A program made the translations under genes and the position numbers. This document shows positions 8,291 through 16,979 of a stretch of DNA of 64,000 nucleotides, piece by piece; within the stretch, counting starts at the first letter, position 1; the number at the start of each line of letters is the position of its first letter. The notes under the pieces were generated by a model. The model was not told the origin of the DNA. It worked only from the letters and a program-made list of their open reading frames with translations, and made no database searches. Source of the stretch: Oceanispirochaeta sp963676905 (GTDB lineage Bacteria > Spirochaetota > Spirochaetia > DSM-2461); the NCBI GenBank assembly GCA_963676905.2, contig CAXXVE010000001.1, forward strand, positions 1,550,001 through 1,614,000, read 5' to 3'.

Positions 8291-9145
8291 CTATCCCTTT
8301 ATCCCCCCTGCTGTCATGCCCGACATAAAGTACCTCTGGAAGAAGAGGAACACAATGATTATCGGAATCGTAGCCACTGCGGCGCCTGATATCAGGACAT
8401 CATAGTTATTGCCGTAGGGGGTCAGCAGTGTATTCAACCCAATGGGAAGTGTGAACTTTTCTGATGACCTGAGAACAATCAGAGGCCACAGAAACTGGTT
8501 CCAGCTGTTCAGGGATGTCAGAATCGCCATGGCGCCGTAGGCCGGTGTCATTATGGGAGCCATTATCCTGAAGAAGATCCCGAAGTCATTGAGCCCGTCG
8601 ACTCTGGCCGCATCGATAAAATCCCGTGGAAGTTCCGCGGCATACTGCCTGAAAAAGAAGATTGCCAGAGGGAATACGGCAAAGGGAAGTATCACCCCCA
8701 GGTAACGGTCGATAACGCCCAGTGTGATTGTCAGCCTGTAGAGCGGAAGAATCAGGATCTGAACCGGAATCATCATGACGAATATAACACTGACCATAAC
8801 GAAGTTCCGGCCTTTGAACTCATAGACACCCAGTCCGTATCCGACGAGGGAGGAGAGAAACAGACTGACCGAGGTCTGCAGGATTGTGACAATAATGCTG
8901 TTTATAAACCAGCTTCTGTATTTGCTGCCTGACTCTCCGAAAAGAGCGGCGATATAGTCCATGCTTATATCCGAAGGAACAAGGGTTTTGAATGTTATGC
9001 CGTGACGCATAAGTTCCTGCCCCGGACGAAGTGCTGCCAGAATCAGGGAGTAGAGGGGGAAGACAAATACCAGACAGACTGCAAGAAGAAGTAGATTCCT
9101 GATCAGCTCTGTCAGGGGAAATGATTTTTTGCTGCTTTGCATCAT
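8291..9145 (-). CDS. ABC sugar permease, MalG/CUT1 type
   Basis: 284 residues and six membrane segments. The coupling loop DAARVDGLNDFGIFFRIMAP replaces the first EA of the EAA motif, and LNSWNQFLWPLIVLRS is the MalG-type signature. It is the last gene of a second three-gene sugar operon (binding protein, MalF-type, MalG-type), starting 7 nt after the preceding stop. AAGGA precedes two consecutive ATGs. No ATPase gene is adjacent. Confidence 0.92.
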   Translation of the reverse strand: MMQSSKKSFPLTELIRNLLLLAVCLVFVFPLYSLILAALRPGQELMRHGITFKTLVPSDISMDYIAALFGESGSKYRSWFINSIIVTILQTSVSLFLSSLVGYGLGVYEFKGRNFVMVSVIFVMMIPVQILILPLYRLTITLGVIDRYLGVILPFAVFPLAIFFFRQYAAELPRDFIDAARVDGLNDFGIFFRIMAPIMTPAYGAMAILTSLNSWNQFLWPLIVLRSSEKFTLPIGLNTLLTPYGNNYDVLISGAAVATIPIIIVFLFFQRYFMSGMTAGGIKG

Positions 9146-9152
9146 TCTATCC

Positions 9153-10043
9153 TTATTTTTCCTTTTTAAAAAAACCGAATGCTGTCAGCTGCAGGATGCT
9201 GATTGTAAAGACAATTCCTATCAGAACAACACCGATGGCCGCGCCGACTCCAAGCTTGGCCTGCTGAAATCCCCGCTGATACAGATATCCCACCAGAGTC
9301 AGTCCAACATTATTGGGGGACTCATTTCCGGCCCAGAGGATATAACTCTCTTCAAACATGGCGAAACCGCCGAATACGCTTATGGTTGTGACAAATATAA
9401 TCGTCGGTTTCAAAAGAGGGATGGTTATATGGAAAAACCGGGAAATAGCACCGGCTCCATCTATTTTCGCAGATTCATAAAGCTCACCGGGAATGCTCTT
9501 CAATCCCGCCAGAAAATAGACGATGTTTACACCAGTCCACTTCCATGTCGCCAGGCTGACAAGGAGGGCCATGGCATAGGGCTGGCCTGCCAGGAGCCAG
9601 TTCCGGGGCTCCCATCCGAATGTCCGGACAACAGTATTGATAACTGCATTTTCCCCCGATGCAAAAAGAAGGCGCAGGATTGTTCCGGCAACCACTACAG
9701 ATACTAGGGAGGGCATAAAAAGAATGGCTCTGTACGCCGTGTTCATTCTGCTGATCTTCTCCAGCAGAACCGACAGGATTATGGGGATGGGCACAAGAAT
9801 CAGAATGGTCAGTACTGTATACCAGAAAGAGTTTCCGGCGGCCGTAAAAAAGCGCTCTGTCACAAGTTCTCTGTAGTTCTCAAACCCTACAAAGGTGACC
9901 TCCCCCGGGTAAATCTCCTGAAAACTCATGATAATGCTGGATACAAAGGGGTATATATAGAAGATAGCTACAGTGATTAAAAAGGGTGAAATAAAAACGT
10001 AGGGAACCCAGCGCTGGGAATTTTTATATGCTTTTTTAGGCAT
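9153..10043 (-). CDS. ABC sugar permease, MalF/CUT1 type
   Basis: 296 residues with about six membrane segments. The EAA loop is YESAKIDGAGAISRFFHITI, followed by FGGFAMFEESYIL, as in MalF/LacF-type permeases. It is the middle gene of the second sugar operon, about 80 nt after the binding protein, with an intercistronic hairpin in that gap. GAGGA lies 4 nt from the ATG. The substrate is not evident from the sequence. Confidence 0.92.
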   Translation of the reverse strand: MPKKAYKNSQRWVPYVFISPFLITVAIFYIYPFVSSIIMSFQEIYPGEVTFVGFENYRELVTERFFTAAGNSFWYTVLTILILVPIPIILSVLLEKISRMNTAYRAILFMPSLVSVVVAGTILRLLFASGENAVINTVVRTFGWEPRNWLLAGQPYAMALLVSLATWKWTGVNIVYFLAGLKSIPGELYESAKIDGAGAISRFFHITIPLLKPTIIFVTTISVFGGFAMFEESYILWAGNESPNNVGLTLVGYLYQRGFQQAKLGVGAAIGVVLIGIVFTISILQLTAFGFFKKEK

Positions 10044-10057
10044 CAGATCCTCACTTT

Positions 10058-10087
10058 ACAGAAACCCGGCTTTCACCGGGCTTCTGT
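10058..10087 (-). other. Intercistronic hairpin after the second binding-protein gene
   Basis: ACAGAAACCCGG pairs with CCGGGCTTCTGT across a 6-nt loop, with one mismatch in 12. It sits between binding-protein and permease genes, the same relative position as the hairpin after the first binding protein (3778-3803). Without a T tract it is more likely a message-stability or attenuation element than a full terminator. Confidence 0.6.
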
Positions 10088-10122
10088 GTTCAAAGTCATC
10101 TTAAATTATGTGTAATCAACGT

Positions 10123-11427
10123 TTAGCGGAGTTCATCGGCAACATCTTTCAATGCCTGGGCAGGAGTCTTGCTCTTGTCCTCAAGGGCCTGAAAGATAGC
10201 GGTACGAACTTCTGTGATGCCTTCGGGGAGTTTCTCAACAACATTGACGGGATAGATCTCATCTTTGATGTCCACAAGCATTCCGAAAATATTGTCGTTC
10301 TGGAAGTACTCTGTGAATTTGTTTGCTTCATTCATTTCAGGGCGTTCCCATACATCCCAGCGGGGAGGATCGAATCCCAGTTCCTGCCAAAGGGCTACAT
10401 TTCCCTCGACTGAGAGTTTTGCAAAAGCTGCAAACTCTTTTACAACCTGGGGATTCTTGGCCTGAACTGTAACACTGGTGGAAGTCCCACCCATTCCTGC
10501 GGAGCGGTTGCCGTCTTTTGTCCATCTGGGAAGAGGGGCAATGACAATTTTTCCTTCCAGGTCGGGCATATAGTCTGTAAACCTTCCCATGTACCACATT
10601 GGCATCATGATGGAGGCGGCTCCTGCGTTGTTCATAAAGCCGTAGTACTCTTCTGCGTGATGGAATCCTCCGGGGGCTGCAACAGCTACGCCGGCGTTTA
10701 CCATCTCAAGCATAAACTCAAGGGTCTTTATATTGGTTGTGTTATCAATGGCGGGAGAACCGTCTGCATTGAAAAGATCTGATCCCTGCTGGCTTATCAT
10801 CTGCCAGAAAGTCCACTGCTCTGTCACTTCAAAGGTGGTCATCGGCTTTCCTGTCGCAGCGAGAACCTTTTTACCGGCTTCAAAGTAGTCATCCCATGTT
10901 TCGATATCGCTGACTGAAACCCCGGCCGCATCCAGAAGCTCCTTGTTGTAGTACATCACACTGGCTCCCACATGGAAGGGCAGACCGTAGTACTGGCCGT
11001 CTTTGGAGTAGATGTCATACCGGGCTGTTACAAGTTTATCCTTTACAGGTCCGATCAGGTCATTGAATGATTCAAGCTGAACTTTCCCTTTCATATAGTT
11101 GGGGAACCTTGAAATTTCAATGTCCACCATGTCGGGGGCACCGACACCGGACTGGAGAGCAACAAGCAGTTTGTCATGCATCTCTCCGTAAGGCAGAACC
11201 TGTCCCTCAAATTTGATCTTTGGAGTTTTTCCAGCCGCATTCCACTCTTCAGCTTTTTTTGTAAAATACTGATTGTGAATATCCTGAAAGGTCCAGAAAG
11301 ATATCGTCACTTCGTCGGGAGCTGAAGATCCGGATGCTCCGGTTTCCTGCTGTCCCCCTGCACATACCAGACTTACTGACATCAGCATCAGTAAAAGCCC
11401 GAAAATCCCCTTTTTCCATACATTCAT
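10123..11427 (-). CDS. ABC transporter sugar-binding protein (family 1)
   Basis: 434 residues from the ATG at 11427, which has GGAGG 5 nt upstream; an upstream in-frame ATG at 11499 would add 24 non-signal-like residues that overlap the promoter, so it is rejected. The signal peptide ends SLVCAGGQQE, either a relaxed spirochaetal lipobox (Cys) or an ordinary cleavage site. The mature domain opens with FWTFQDIHNQYFTKKAEEWN and contains a MMPMWYMGRF block, typical of sugar-binding proteins. First gene of the operon, with a strong promoter at 11471-11499. The ligand is unknown. Confidence 0.9.
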   Translation of the reverse strand: MNVWKKGIFGLLLMLMSVSLVCAGGQQETGASGSSAPDEVTISFWTFQDIHNQYFTKKAEEWNAAGKTPKIKFEGQVLPYGEMHDKLLVALQSGVGAPDMVDIEISRFPNYMKGKVQLESFNDLIGPVKDKLVTARYDIYSKDGQYYGLPFHVGASVMYYNKELLDAAGVSVSDIETWDDYFEAGKKVLAATGKPMTTFEVTEQWTFWQMISQQGSDLFNADGSPAIDNTTNIKTLEFMLEMVNAGVAVAAPGGFHHAEEYYGFMNNAGAASIMMPMWYMGRFTDYMPDLEGKIVIAPLPRWTKDGNRSAGMGGTSTSVTVQAKNPQVVKEFAAFAKLSVEGNVALWQELGFDPPRWDVWERPEMNEANKFTEYFQNDNIFGMLVDIKDEIYPVNVVEKLPEGITEVRTAIFQALEDKSKTPAQALKDVADELR

Positions 11428-11446
11428 AAAAACCTCCGAATCATGA

Positions 11447-11459
11447 ACAAATGATTTGT
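11447..11459. promoter_or_regulatory. Candidate operator downstream of the second sugar-operon promoter
   Basis: ACAAAT-n-ATTTGT, a perfect 6-bp inverted repeat lying at roughly +5 to +17 of the predicted transcript, where a bound repressor would block transcription. Which regulator uses it is unknown; it does not match the TGTAAC palindromes at 7114-7152. Confidence 0.35.
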
Positions 11460-11470
11460 CCTTTTGTGTC

Positions 11471-11499
11471 AGTCTATGATTGCTTTCTTCAGCTGTCAA
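11471..11499 (-). promoter_or_regulatory. Sigma70-type promoter of the second sugar operon
   Basis: On the minus strand a perfect TTGACA (11499-11494), a 17-nt spacer, then TAGACT (11476-11471). The transcript would start near 11464, about 37 nt before the binding-protein ATG. Confidence 0.72.
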
Positions 11500-11511
11500 T
11501 AAATATTTGTA

Positions 11512-11527
11512 TTACCGATAGTGGTAA
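11512..11527. promoter_or_regulatory. Inverted repeat upstream of the second sugar-operon promoter
   Basis: TTACC-GATAGT-GGTAA, 5-bp arms, about 13 nt upstream of the -35 hexamer. It could be an activator or repressor site. The rest of the gap up to 11742 is AT-rich; apart from a 6-bp inverted repeat at 11560-11575 I see nothing in it. Confidence 0.3.
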
Positions 11528-11742
11528 GTATCATTTATATGGATTGAGATTGATCTTTTTCCATTGAAAAATGGATATATTTCAACTATTGACTCGTTAT
11601 TGGTTGCTTTTTGCAAGTTTTTTCACAGATGAATCAAAATAGTGAATAAACACCGTGATTTATAAAACACTTTCGGTTTTGTCTTTTTTGCTTCATGTAT
11701 TTGCGCCAAACCTCCGGTACAATCCCTTGAGAGCCGTTTTAT

Positions 11743-11777
11743 AAAAAAAAAAGACTGAACCATTTCTGATTCAGTCT
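11743..11777 (-). terminator. Intrinsic terminator of tRNA-Pro
   Basis: On the minus strand AGACTGAA, a 10-nt loop and TTCAGTCT form a perfect 8-bp stem followed by a long T run, about 12 nt past the 3' end of the tRNA. Confidence 0.85.
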
Positions 11778-11788
11778 CATAAAACGTA

Positions 11789-11862
11789 TCGGGCTGAGAG
11801 GATTTGAACCTCCGACCCCATGTCCCCCAGACATGTACGCTAAACCCCTGCGCTACAGCCCG
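11789..11862 (-). tRNA. tRNA-Pro (anticodon GGG)
   Basis: The minus strand folds as a 74-nt cloverleaf: acceptor CGGGCUG paired with CAGCCCG, a D-arm with GCGC/GCGU, anticodon stem CAUGU/ACAUG around the loop CUGGGGG (anticodon GGG, proline CCC/CCU codons), a short variable loop and a T-arm with GGUUCAAAUCC. The discriminator base is A and no CCA is encoded, so CCA must be added after transcription. It has its own predicted promoter and terminator. Confidence 0.95.
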
Positions 11863-11877
11863 TTTTAATGTTCCCGT

Positions 11878-11906
11878 AAGCTATCACAGCGACAGAAATA
11901 CTTCAA
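11878..11906 (-). promoter_or_regulatory. Candidate promoter of tRNA-Pro
   Basis: Minus strand TTGAAG (11906-11901), 17 nt, TAGCTT (11883-11878), about 16 nt before the mature tRNA 5' end. Confidence 0.45.
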
Positions 11907-11925
11907 TATCTTTAGAAAAGTTTTT

Positions 11926-13677
11926 TCAGGATCTCAGGAAATCTTCGCTCTCGCTATAGTTTGTCATTGTATCAATCTTTTCTATAAACAGATCTATTAT
12001 CCCGGGATCAAATATCTTTTCTCTTTCTGATTTCATGTACTTGATGATCTCATCCCGGTCCATTGCCTTTCTGTAGGGCCTGTCGGAAATCAGGGCATCG
12101 TAGATATCAGCCAGAATGAATATTCTTGCGGCAAGGGGAATATCCTCACCTGCCAGACCGGCGGGATATCCTCTTCCATCCCATCTTTCATGATGGTGAT
12201 AGATGACAGGAACCGCCGGACGGAGAAAGGGGATATTAATTACAGAGTCCCTGCCTATCTCCGGATGCTGCCGCATCAGGCTCCACTCCCTATCACTCAG
12301 GGGACCCTCTTTCTTAAGAATACTGTCGGGGATTCCAAGCTTTCCGATATCGTGGAGAAAGGCGCCCCGTTTGAGCTGTATCTGTTCCTCTTCGGGAATA
12401 TTCATCTCACGGGCAATATTCAGGGCTATACCGACGACCCGCCTGCTGTGGCCCTGGGTTTCTATGTCTCTGAGTTCCAGAATCCTTGCCCAGGCCTGGA
12501 GTATCTCGTCATAGGAGGCTTCCAGAATGTCACGGCTCTGCTTTATTTCGTGTATAAGCTGCTCATTGGTCATAGCCGCACTGAGCTGGAAGAGGTTCAT
12601 CTGCAGATAGTTCAGGTCTGAATCATCCGGCTCCGCCTTCAGCCTCAATTCAAGGAATCCTGTAGGTCCTGTTGTATAGAACTCCGCACAGAAGTATACC
12701 TCTCCCTCTTCAAGCATATCCATTTCAGGGGTTCTGATCTTCATCATTATCAGATCCTCTCTATTCAGCAGCAGAAAGGGCTCATCAAAGTCGGGTATGA
12801 TAAGATGGTGCTCCCTCCTCCCTGCGGGGATTGCGGCTATGCAAACGGCTGTATCGGCGCCCTTCTCGGCCATGGACAGGCTGATGCTGCTGCAGTTCAG
12901 TTCTTTCTGCAGAGTTCCCAGAGCCATATTGAGCCTCTCTTCATAATCCAGGCGGAAATCCATAATCACCATACCGGCCTGCCTGAGGCTGTTGAGGAGC
13001 CGTATCTGTTTATAGTGCTTCTTCTGGACTTCTATCAGGTTTTTATTTATGTACCGGGATTTTTTATAGCGCCGGTCCATCCCCTTTATAATCATGCTGA
13101 TCATTACAAGGATGAAGAGGTTGACTGTTATCGCATTCATGACAATGAGCCACCAGTAGGTGCCCCACTCCTTGAAAAGAAGGAAGGAGTTGCTTTCAGC
13201 AAAAACAAAAACCAGACTCAGGATGAAAAATACAACGGTATTGATTACAGCAAAGCGCAGAAATTTGTTTCTTTTTGTGAAGAGCAGGATCAGTATATAG
13301 GAGGCTCCCAGGTAGAGCTGGCCTGCTCCCCGGGGGCCTGTTGTGATCAGAACGGCAATACTTAAAATATAGAATCCCCAGGCAAAAAGCTTTTCCCTCA
13401 TCCTGTAGGAGACAAATCTGGCAAAACCTATAAATAGAAAGAAGATATAGAAGCTGAGCAGCATTATGGCGGGAGGGATCATCTTCTCAATGATGAACTG
13501 CCTCATACCGGTGATCAGAGCAAAGAGTCCCAGTGAGAGAAGGGCACTGAGCATGTTCACAAAGATAACCTGCTGCCAGTAGAGTAAGCTGGATGTTATT
13601 CCATGCTCCTCTCTCCTGATCATCAGGTTTCTTGTGAGAAGTGTCAGGCGGTAATAGGTCAGATTTCTTATTTTCAT
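11926..13677 (-). CDS. Membrane-anchored HD-GYP domain cyclic-di-GMP phosphodiesterase
   Basis: 583 residues. About six membrane segments fill residues 35-210, then a linker and a GAF-like region, then an HD-GYP domain in the last 190 residues. All signature residues are present: HSRRV, FLHDIGKLGIPD and HHERWDGRGYP, followed by the second-shell ILADIYDALISDRPYR, so the enzyme should hydrolyse cyclic-di-GMP. The membrane region probably senses a signal, but no known sensor domain is recognisable. SD is weak (TAAG). It lies 87 nt after the U32 gene on the same strand and could be co-transcribed. Confidence 0.92.
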   Translation of the reverse strand: MKIRNLTYYRLTLLTRNLMIRREEHGITSSLLYWQQVIFVNMLSALLSLGLFALITGMRQFIIEKMIPPAIMLLSFYIFFLFIGFARFVSYRMREKLFAWGFYILSIAVLITTGPRGAGQLYLGASYILILLFTKRNKFLRFAVINTVVFFILSLVFVFAESNSFLLFKEWGTYWWLIVMNAITVNLFILVMISMIIKGMDRRYKKSRYINKNLIEVQKKHYKQIRLLNSLRQAGMVIMDFRLDYEERLNMALGTLQKELNCSSISLSMAEKGADTAVCIAAIPAGRREHHLIIPDFDEPFLLLNREDLIMMKIRTPEMDMLEEGEVYFCAEFYTTGPTGFLELRLKAEPDDSDLNYLQMNLFQLSAAMTNEQLIHEIKQSRDILEASYDEILQAWARILELRDIETQGHSRRVVGIALNIAREMNIPEEEQIQLKRGAFLHDIGKLGIPDSILKKEGPLSDREWSLMRQHPEIGRDSVINIPFLRPAVPVIYHHHERWDGRGYPAGLAGEDIPLAARIFILADIYDALISDRPYRKAMDRDEIIKYMKSEREKIFDPGIIDLFIEKIDTMTNYSESEDFLRS

Positions 13678-13764
13678 AAAAACTTACGTTATAAATAATA
13701 ATCCAATGTTTACTGCCTGACAAACCGAATCTATACAATGGTGACAAATTCGGTTATATCTTTT

Positions 13765-15000
13765 TTATGAACCTGCTTTCAGATTCTCTCTTCTGAGGAT
13801 GTATCCCTCTTCCACCGGGACAGAGGGGATAATAGTGCAGGGTTTGCCATGATCTATCTTCCCGATCAGATTGCCTTCCGGGTCCTTGAGCTTGAAAGAG
13901 GTATCCGCCTTGTAGAGAAGGTCGGGGCCTATATACTCAATCTCCTGAGTCGTGAGGATCTGGTTTTTTACATCCAGTTCATATTCACCGGGAGCGGTCT
14001 CTTTTCCGATGGAACCGAGAAACTTATAGGATGAGGCTTCCAGTTTACCCGTGGGCTGCTCTATGTCATCCTTCCCGAAGTAGAAACCTGTGGAGAATTC
14101 ACGGTGGCTGACCTTCATCAGTTCCTCCCTGAATCCTTCAAGTTCATCTATAACCTTTCCTTCCACGGAGTCGATCATCTTGCGGTAGGCTCTGGTGACG
14201 ATGGCTGCATAGTAGATGGATTTCATCCGGCCCTCGATCTTGAGGGAGTCAACTCCGGCGTCCTTGAGCTCTCTGATATGGTCGATCATACAGATGTCTT
14301 TACTCGACAGGATGGAGGTGAACCCGTCACCTTCGTAGATGGGGTAATACTCGCCGGGGCGGGCCTTCTCTTCAAGTACCATCTCGGTGTTGGCAGGTCC
14401 TTCCAGAGGACGGAAGTCCCAGCGGCAGGAGTGGGCACAGCTGCCGTCGTTGGCGGAGCGGTCGATCATCCATTTGCTGAGGAAACAGCGGCCCGAGTAG
14501 GCCAGGCACATGGCTCCGTGAACAAAAGTTTCAATTTCAATGTCCGGTACGTCACGTCTGATACGGGCTATGTCCTTCAGTGAGCACTCCCTTCCCAGTA
14601 TGACCCTTTTGAAACCGAGGTCTCTGTAGAGCTTGACGGCGTCACTGTTGATGGCATTGGCCTGGGTGCTCAGGTGAAGGTCCCTTCCCGGGAAGCGGCT
14701 TTGAAGTTTTCTGACGATTCCCATATCACTGAGGATAAAGGCGTCAAAGGGATAGGCTTCAAACTGGTCCAGAGAGGCATCCAGCCGGTCAAGGTCATTA
14801 TTGTGAAAGTATATATTCAGGGCGCAAAAGAGTTTTTTGTCCCCTTTTATCCTTGCAATTTCTGCAGCCTCATCGCCGCCGAAGTTATCGGCTTTGGCTC
14901 TTAAAGAGAAGCTGTGGAGGCCTATATAGGCGGCATCGGCGCCGTATTGATAGGCATATTTTAGTTTTTCAACATTTCCTGCGGGTGAAAGTAATTCCAT
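13765..15000 (-). CDS. trhP: U32-family protein, TrhP-like tRNA uridine hydroxylase
   Basis: About 411 residues from the ATG at 15000, where MELLSPAGN matches the usual N-terminus; an in-frame upstream extension to 15162 lacks family similarity. The U32 signature ETFVHGAMCLAYSGRC is intact, followed by SKWMIDRSANDGSCAHSCRW, closely resembling YegQ/TrhP of enteric bacteria. TrhP hydroxylates uridine 34 of certain tRNAs using prephenate. Other U32 proteins are collagenase-like, so the precise subfamily is inferred. It is divergent from the DUF362 gene with a 147-nt gap. Confidence 0.82.
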   Translation of the reverse strand: MELLSPAGNVEKLKYAYQYGADAAYIGLHSFSLRAKADNFGGDEAAEIARIKGDKKLFCALNIYFHNNDLDRLDASLDQFEAYPFDAFILSDMGIVRKLQSRFPGRDLHLSTQANAINSDAVKLYRDLGFKRVILGRECSLKDIARIRRDVPDIEIETFVHGAMCLAYSGRCFLSKWMIDRSANDGSCAHSCRWDFRPLEGPANTEMVLEEKARPGEYYPIYEGDGFTSILSSKDICMIDHIRELKDAGVDSLKIEGRMKSIYYAAIVTRAYRKMIDSVEGKVIDELEGFREELMKVSHREFSTGFYFGKDDIEQPTGKLEASSYKFLGSIGKETAPGEYELDVKNQILTTQEIEYIGPDLLYKADTSFKLKDPEGNLIGKIDHGKPCTIIPSVPVEEGYILRRENLKAGS

Positions 15001-15147
15001 GGCACCAATTATGAGTAAAATCGGGGTCTGGTCAAGAAGCTGATACCTTATTGGGACCATATTCTTTATATCCTGATTTTCTGTCCTGTATTTACGAAAG
15101 TCTGTCATATGATAAAATACCCGGAGTTCAGGAATAAGGAGAGGTGG

Positions 15148-16227
15148 ATGACGGAAGAACAAATACTTTGCTGGTACGGCAGTGACCCCTATGAAGCGGG
15201 CCGGAAATTGATGGAGGCATCAGAGGTCTGGAAGAACTGGGGCCGGCAGGAGCATATCGGTCTGAAGCCCAATCTTGTAGCCGCACGGAAGGCAAATACG
15301 GGAGCCACTACCCATCCCGAATTCTGCGGAGGAATCATCAGTTTTCTTCAGGATCAGGGATTTGAAAATATAAGCATAACCGAGGGTTCCTGGGTTGGAG
15401 AAAAGACAGAGCGGGCTTTCAGGCTCTGCGGGTATACGGAACTGTCGCAAAAGTACGGTGTGCCTCTGGTGGATCTTCAGCAGGACAGCTCAGTCAGTAT
15501 TGAAGCGACAAACGGTGAGTACCGTGTCTGTCAGGCCATTCTGAACCTGGACCGCCTGATCAATCTTCCGGTTCTTAAGGGACACTGTCAGACTGTAATG
15601 ACCTGTGCTCTCAAAAATCTGAAGGGATGCATCCCCAATAACGAAAAGAGGCGATACCATGCGGAAGGGCTGTTCCAGCCCATTGCCGACCTCAATGAAA
15701 TTCTCAAGGCAGACCTGATCCTCGTAGACGCACTGGAGGGTGACCCCGATTTTGAAGAGGGAGGAAATCCCCATACTTTGAATCTGTTTATGGCGGCCCT
15801 GGATCCGGTCCTGCTGGATAGCTACGGATGCTCTCTGATGGGGCTGTGTACCGACGATGTCCCCTATATTGCGAAAGCCGCTGCCCTTGGAGCCGGTTCG
15901 ATGAAGCTGGATGAGTCCACCCTAGTCAACCTGAACAAAGGGGAGGGTATCTCTGCCCTCCAGCGTTCCTCACTGGCTGCCGCCTATTCATCCTGTGTTC
16001 ATGAGAAGGGCGCCTGCAGCGCCTGTTACGCCTCACTGATTCAGGCACTGAAGATCCTTGATCAGCAGGAATATCCCCTTCCTGAGACTGTCAGAATCGG
16101 TCAGGGATTCCGTGGGTCCCAGCCCGACGGACCGGGAATAGGGAACTGCCTGAAGGGTTGCGGCTCCTTTGTACCCGGATGCCCTCCTGCAAGCGGAGAA
16201 ATTGTAAATTACCTGAAAAATGCTTGA
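15148..16227 (+). CDS. DUF362 family protein with C-terminal cysteine clusters
   Basis: 359 residues from the ATG at 15148, preceded by AAGGAG at 6-nt spacing; an upstream in-frame ATG at 15109 has no SD. The body is a DUF362 domain (HIGLKPNLV, THPEFCGGII, NLPVLKGHCQTVMTCALKNL). The C-terminus has two cysteine groups, GACSACYA and GNCLKGCGSFVPGCPP, that look able to bind an iron-sulfur cluster, though the spacing is not the classic ferredoxin CxxCxxCxxxC. The reaction of DUF362 proteins is not established, so none is assigned. Confidence 0.85.
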   Translation: MTEEQILCWYGSDPYEAGRKLMEASEVWKNWGRQEHIGLKPNLVAARKANTGATTHPEFCGGIISFLQDQGFENISITEGSWVGEKTERAFRLCGYTELSQKYGVPLVDLQQDSSVSIEATNGEYRVCQAILNLDRLINLPVLKGHCQTVMTCALKNLKGCIPNNEKRRYHAEGLFQPIADLNEILKADLILVDALEGDPDFEEGGNPHTLNLFMAALDPVLLDSYGCSLMGLCTDDVPYIAKAAALGAGSMKLDESTLVNLNKGEGISALQRSSLAAAYSSCVHEKGACSACYASLIQALKILDQQEYPLPETVRIGQGFRGSQPDGPGIGNCLKGCGSFVPGCPPASGEIVNYLKNA

Positions 16228-16381
16228 ATTCGAGTTTAAAATCCTGATAAAGGCCGCAAATAAACGGAAAAATCATATTAATTAAACAGAATTCTTACAG
16301 ATGCCGATGTATATTCTATATACATTATGAATATTCAACCGGATAGGGATCACAGAATCCAGATTGCCGGATGATATATGT

Positions 16382-16411
16382 AACCCCGGGACAATGAAGC
16401 GGGGTTTTTTT
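16382..16411 (+). terminator. Intrinsic terminator
   Basis: AACCCCG, an 11-nt loop and CGGGGTT followed by a T run. It lies 155 nt beyond the DUF362 stop, an unusually long distance. The intervening 16228-16381 also holds a 7-bp inverted repeat (ATGTATA-TTCTA-TATACAT, 16307-16325), so the terminator may instead end a short independent transcript. Confidence 0.75.
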
Positions 16412-16471
16412 ATGCCCTGACAGTTTTACAACCGGCCTTTTTTTTGCTCGAACCGGTAAGGGGAGCTGAGG

Positions 16472-16888
16472 TTAATTTTTATCTTTTGACAGCGCGGTAA
16501 TGTTGTGAACAACCCAGACGACCTTGTGCAGCTGCTCTTCTGCATCATAATCCAGGGGATATAGATTCCCTCTGAATTTCTGAACTGCATCGGGACCTTC
16601 TGACAGGTTCTCCAGAAAATCGGATGGAGAGAGAGAGTATTCAACTTCCAGGGCCTCTTTTTCCTCGACAACCCTATCCAGAAGAGACTGAAAATACTCC
16701 GCCTTTTCTCTGATCAGAACCTCAGGATAACTCTTGCCTATCAGAATAGATCCGTCGGAGTAGAGGGCTCTGTTGCTGCCCCCCAGAAGACTGAGGTACT
16801 GTCCCTTGTGACTCATTACAAAGACAATTGTATTTTCTTCCTGCAGGACCTGTACAATCCGGTCCTGGAGATCGGCAGATATATCCAT
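16472..16888 (-). CDS. Stand-alone PAS domain protein
   Basis: 138 residues that appear to consist of one PAS fold: an N-terminal helix, VFVMSHKGQYLSLLGG, SILIGKSYPEVL, a long middle helix, and the C-terminal strands KFRGNLYPLDYD and HKVVWVVHNIT, typical of PAS domains that precede histidine kinases. No output domain is attached, so it may dimerise with or modulate another protein, or be a remnant of a larger sensor. GGGGAGG lies 8 nt before the ATG. It lies downstream of polB on the same strand, 91 nt after its stop. Confidence 0.75.
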   Translation of the reverse strand: MDISADLQDRIVQVLQEENTIVFVMSHKGQYLSLLGGSNRALYSDGSILIGKSYPEVLIREKAEYFQSLLDRVVEEKEALEVEYSLSPSDFLENLSEGPDAVQKFRGNLYPLDYDAEEQLHKVVWVVHNITALSKDKN

Positions 16889-16979
16889 GGAATAAACCTC
16901 CCCGGACTTATAATCTTATTATAAAGATATTCTCCTGTAAACGTAAACATCAGTTATTTTTAGATTATCTCCGGCCCTT

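Noticed and set aside
10123..11499. Longer binding-protein start at 11499
   Set aside because: It would place 24 extra residues ahead of the signal peptide and begin inside the predicted -35 element; ATG 11427 has GGAGG at 5 nt.
11572..11643. 23-codon ATG frame on the plus strand in the AT-rich gap before tRNA-Pro
   Set aside because: No Shine-Dalgarno sequence and no promoter; the translated peptide is unremarkable.
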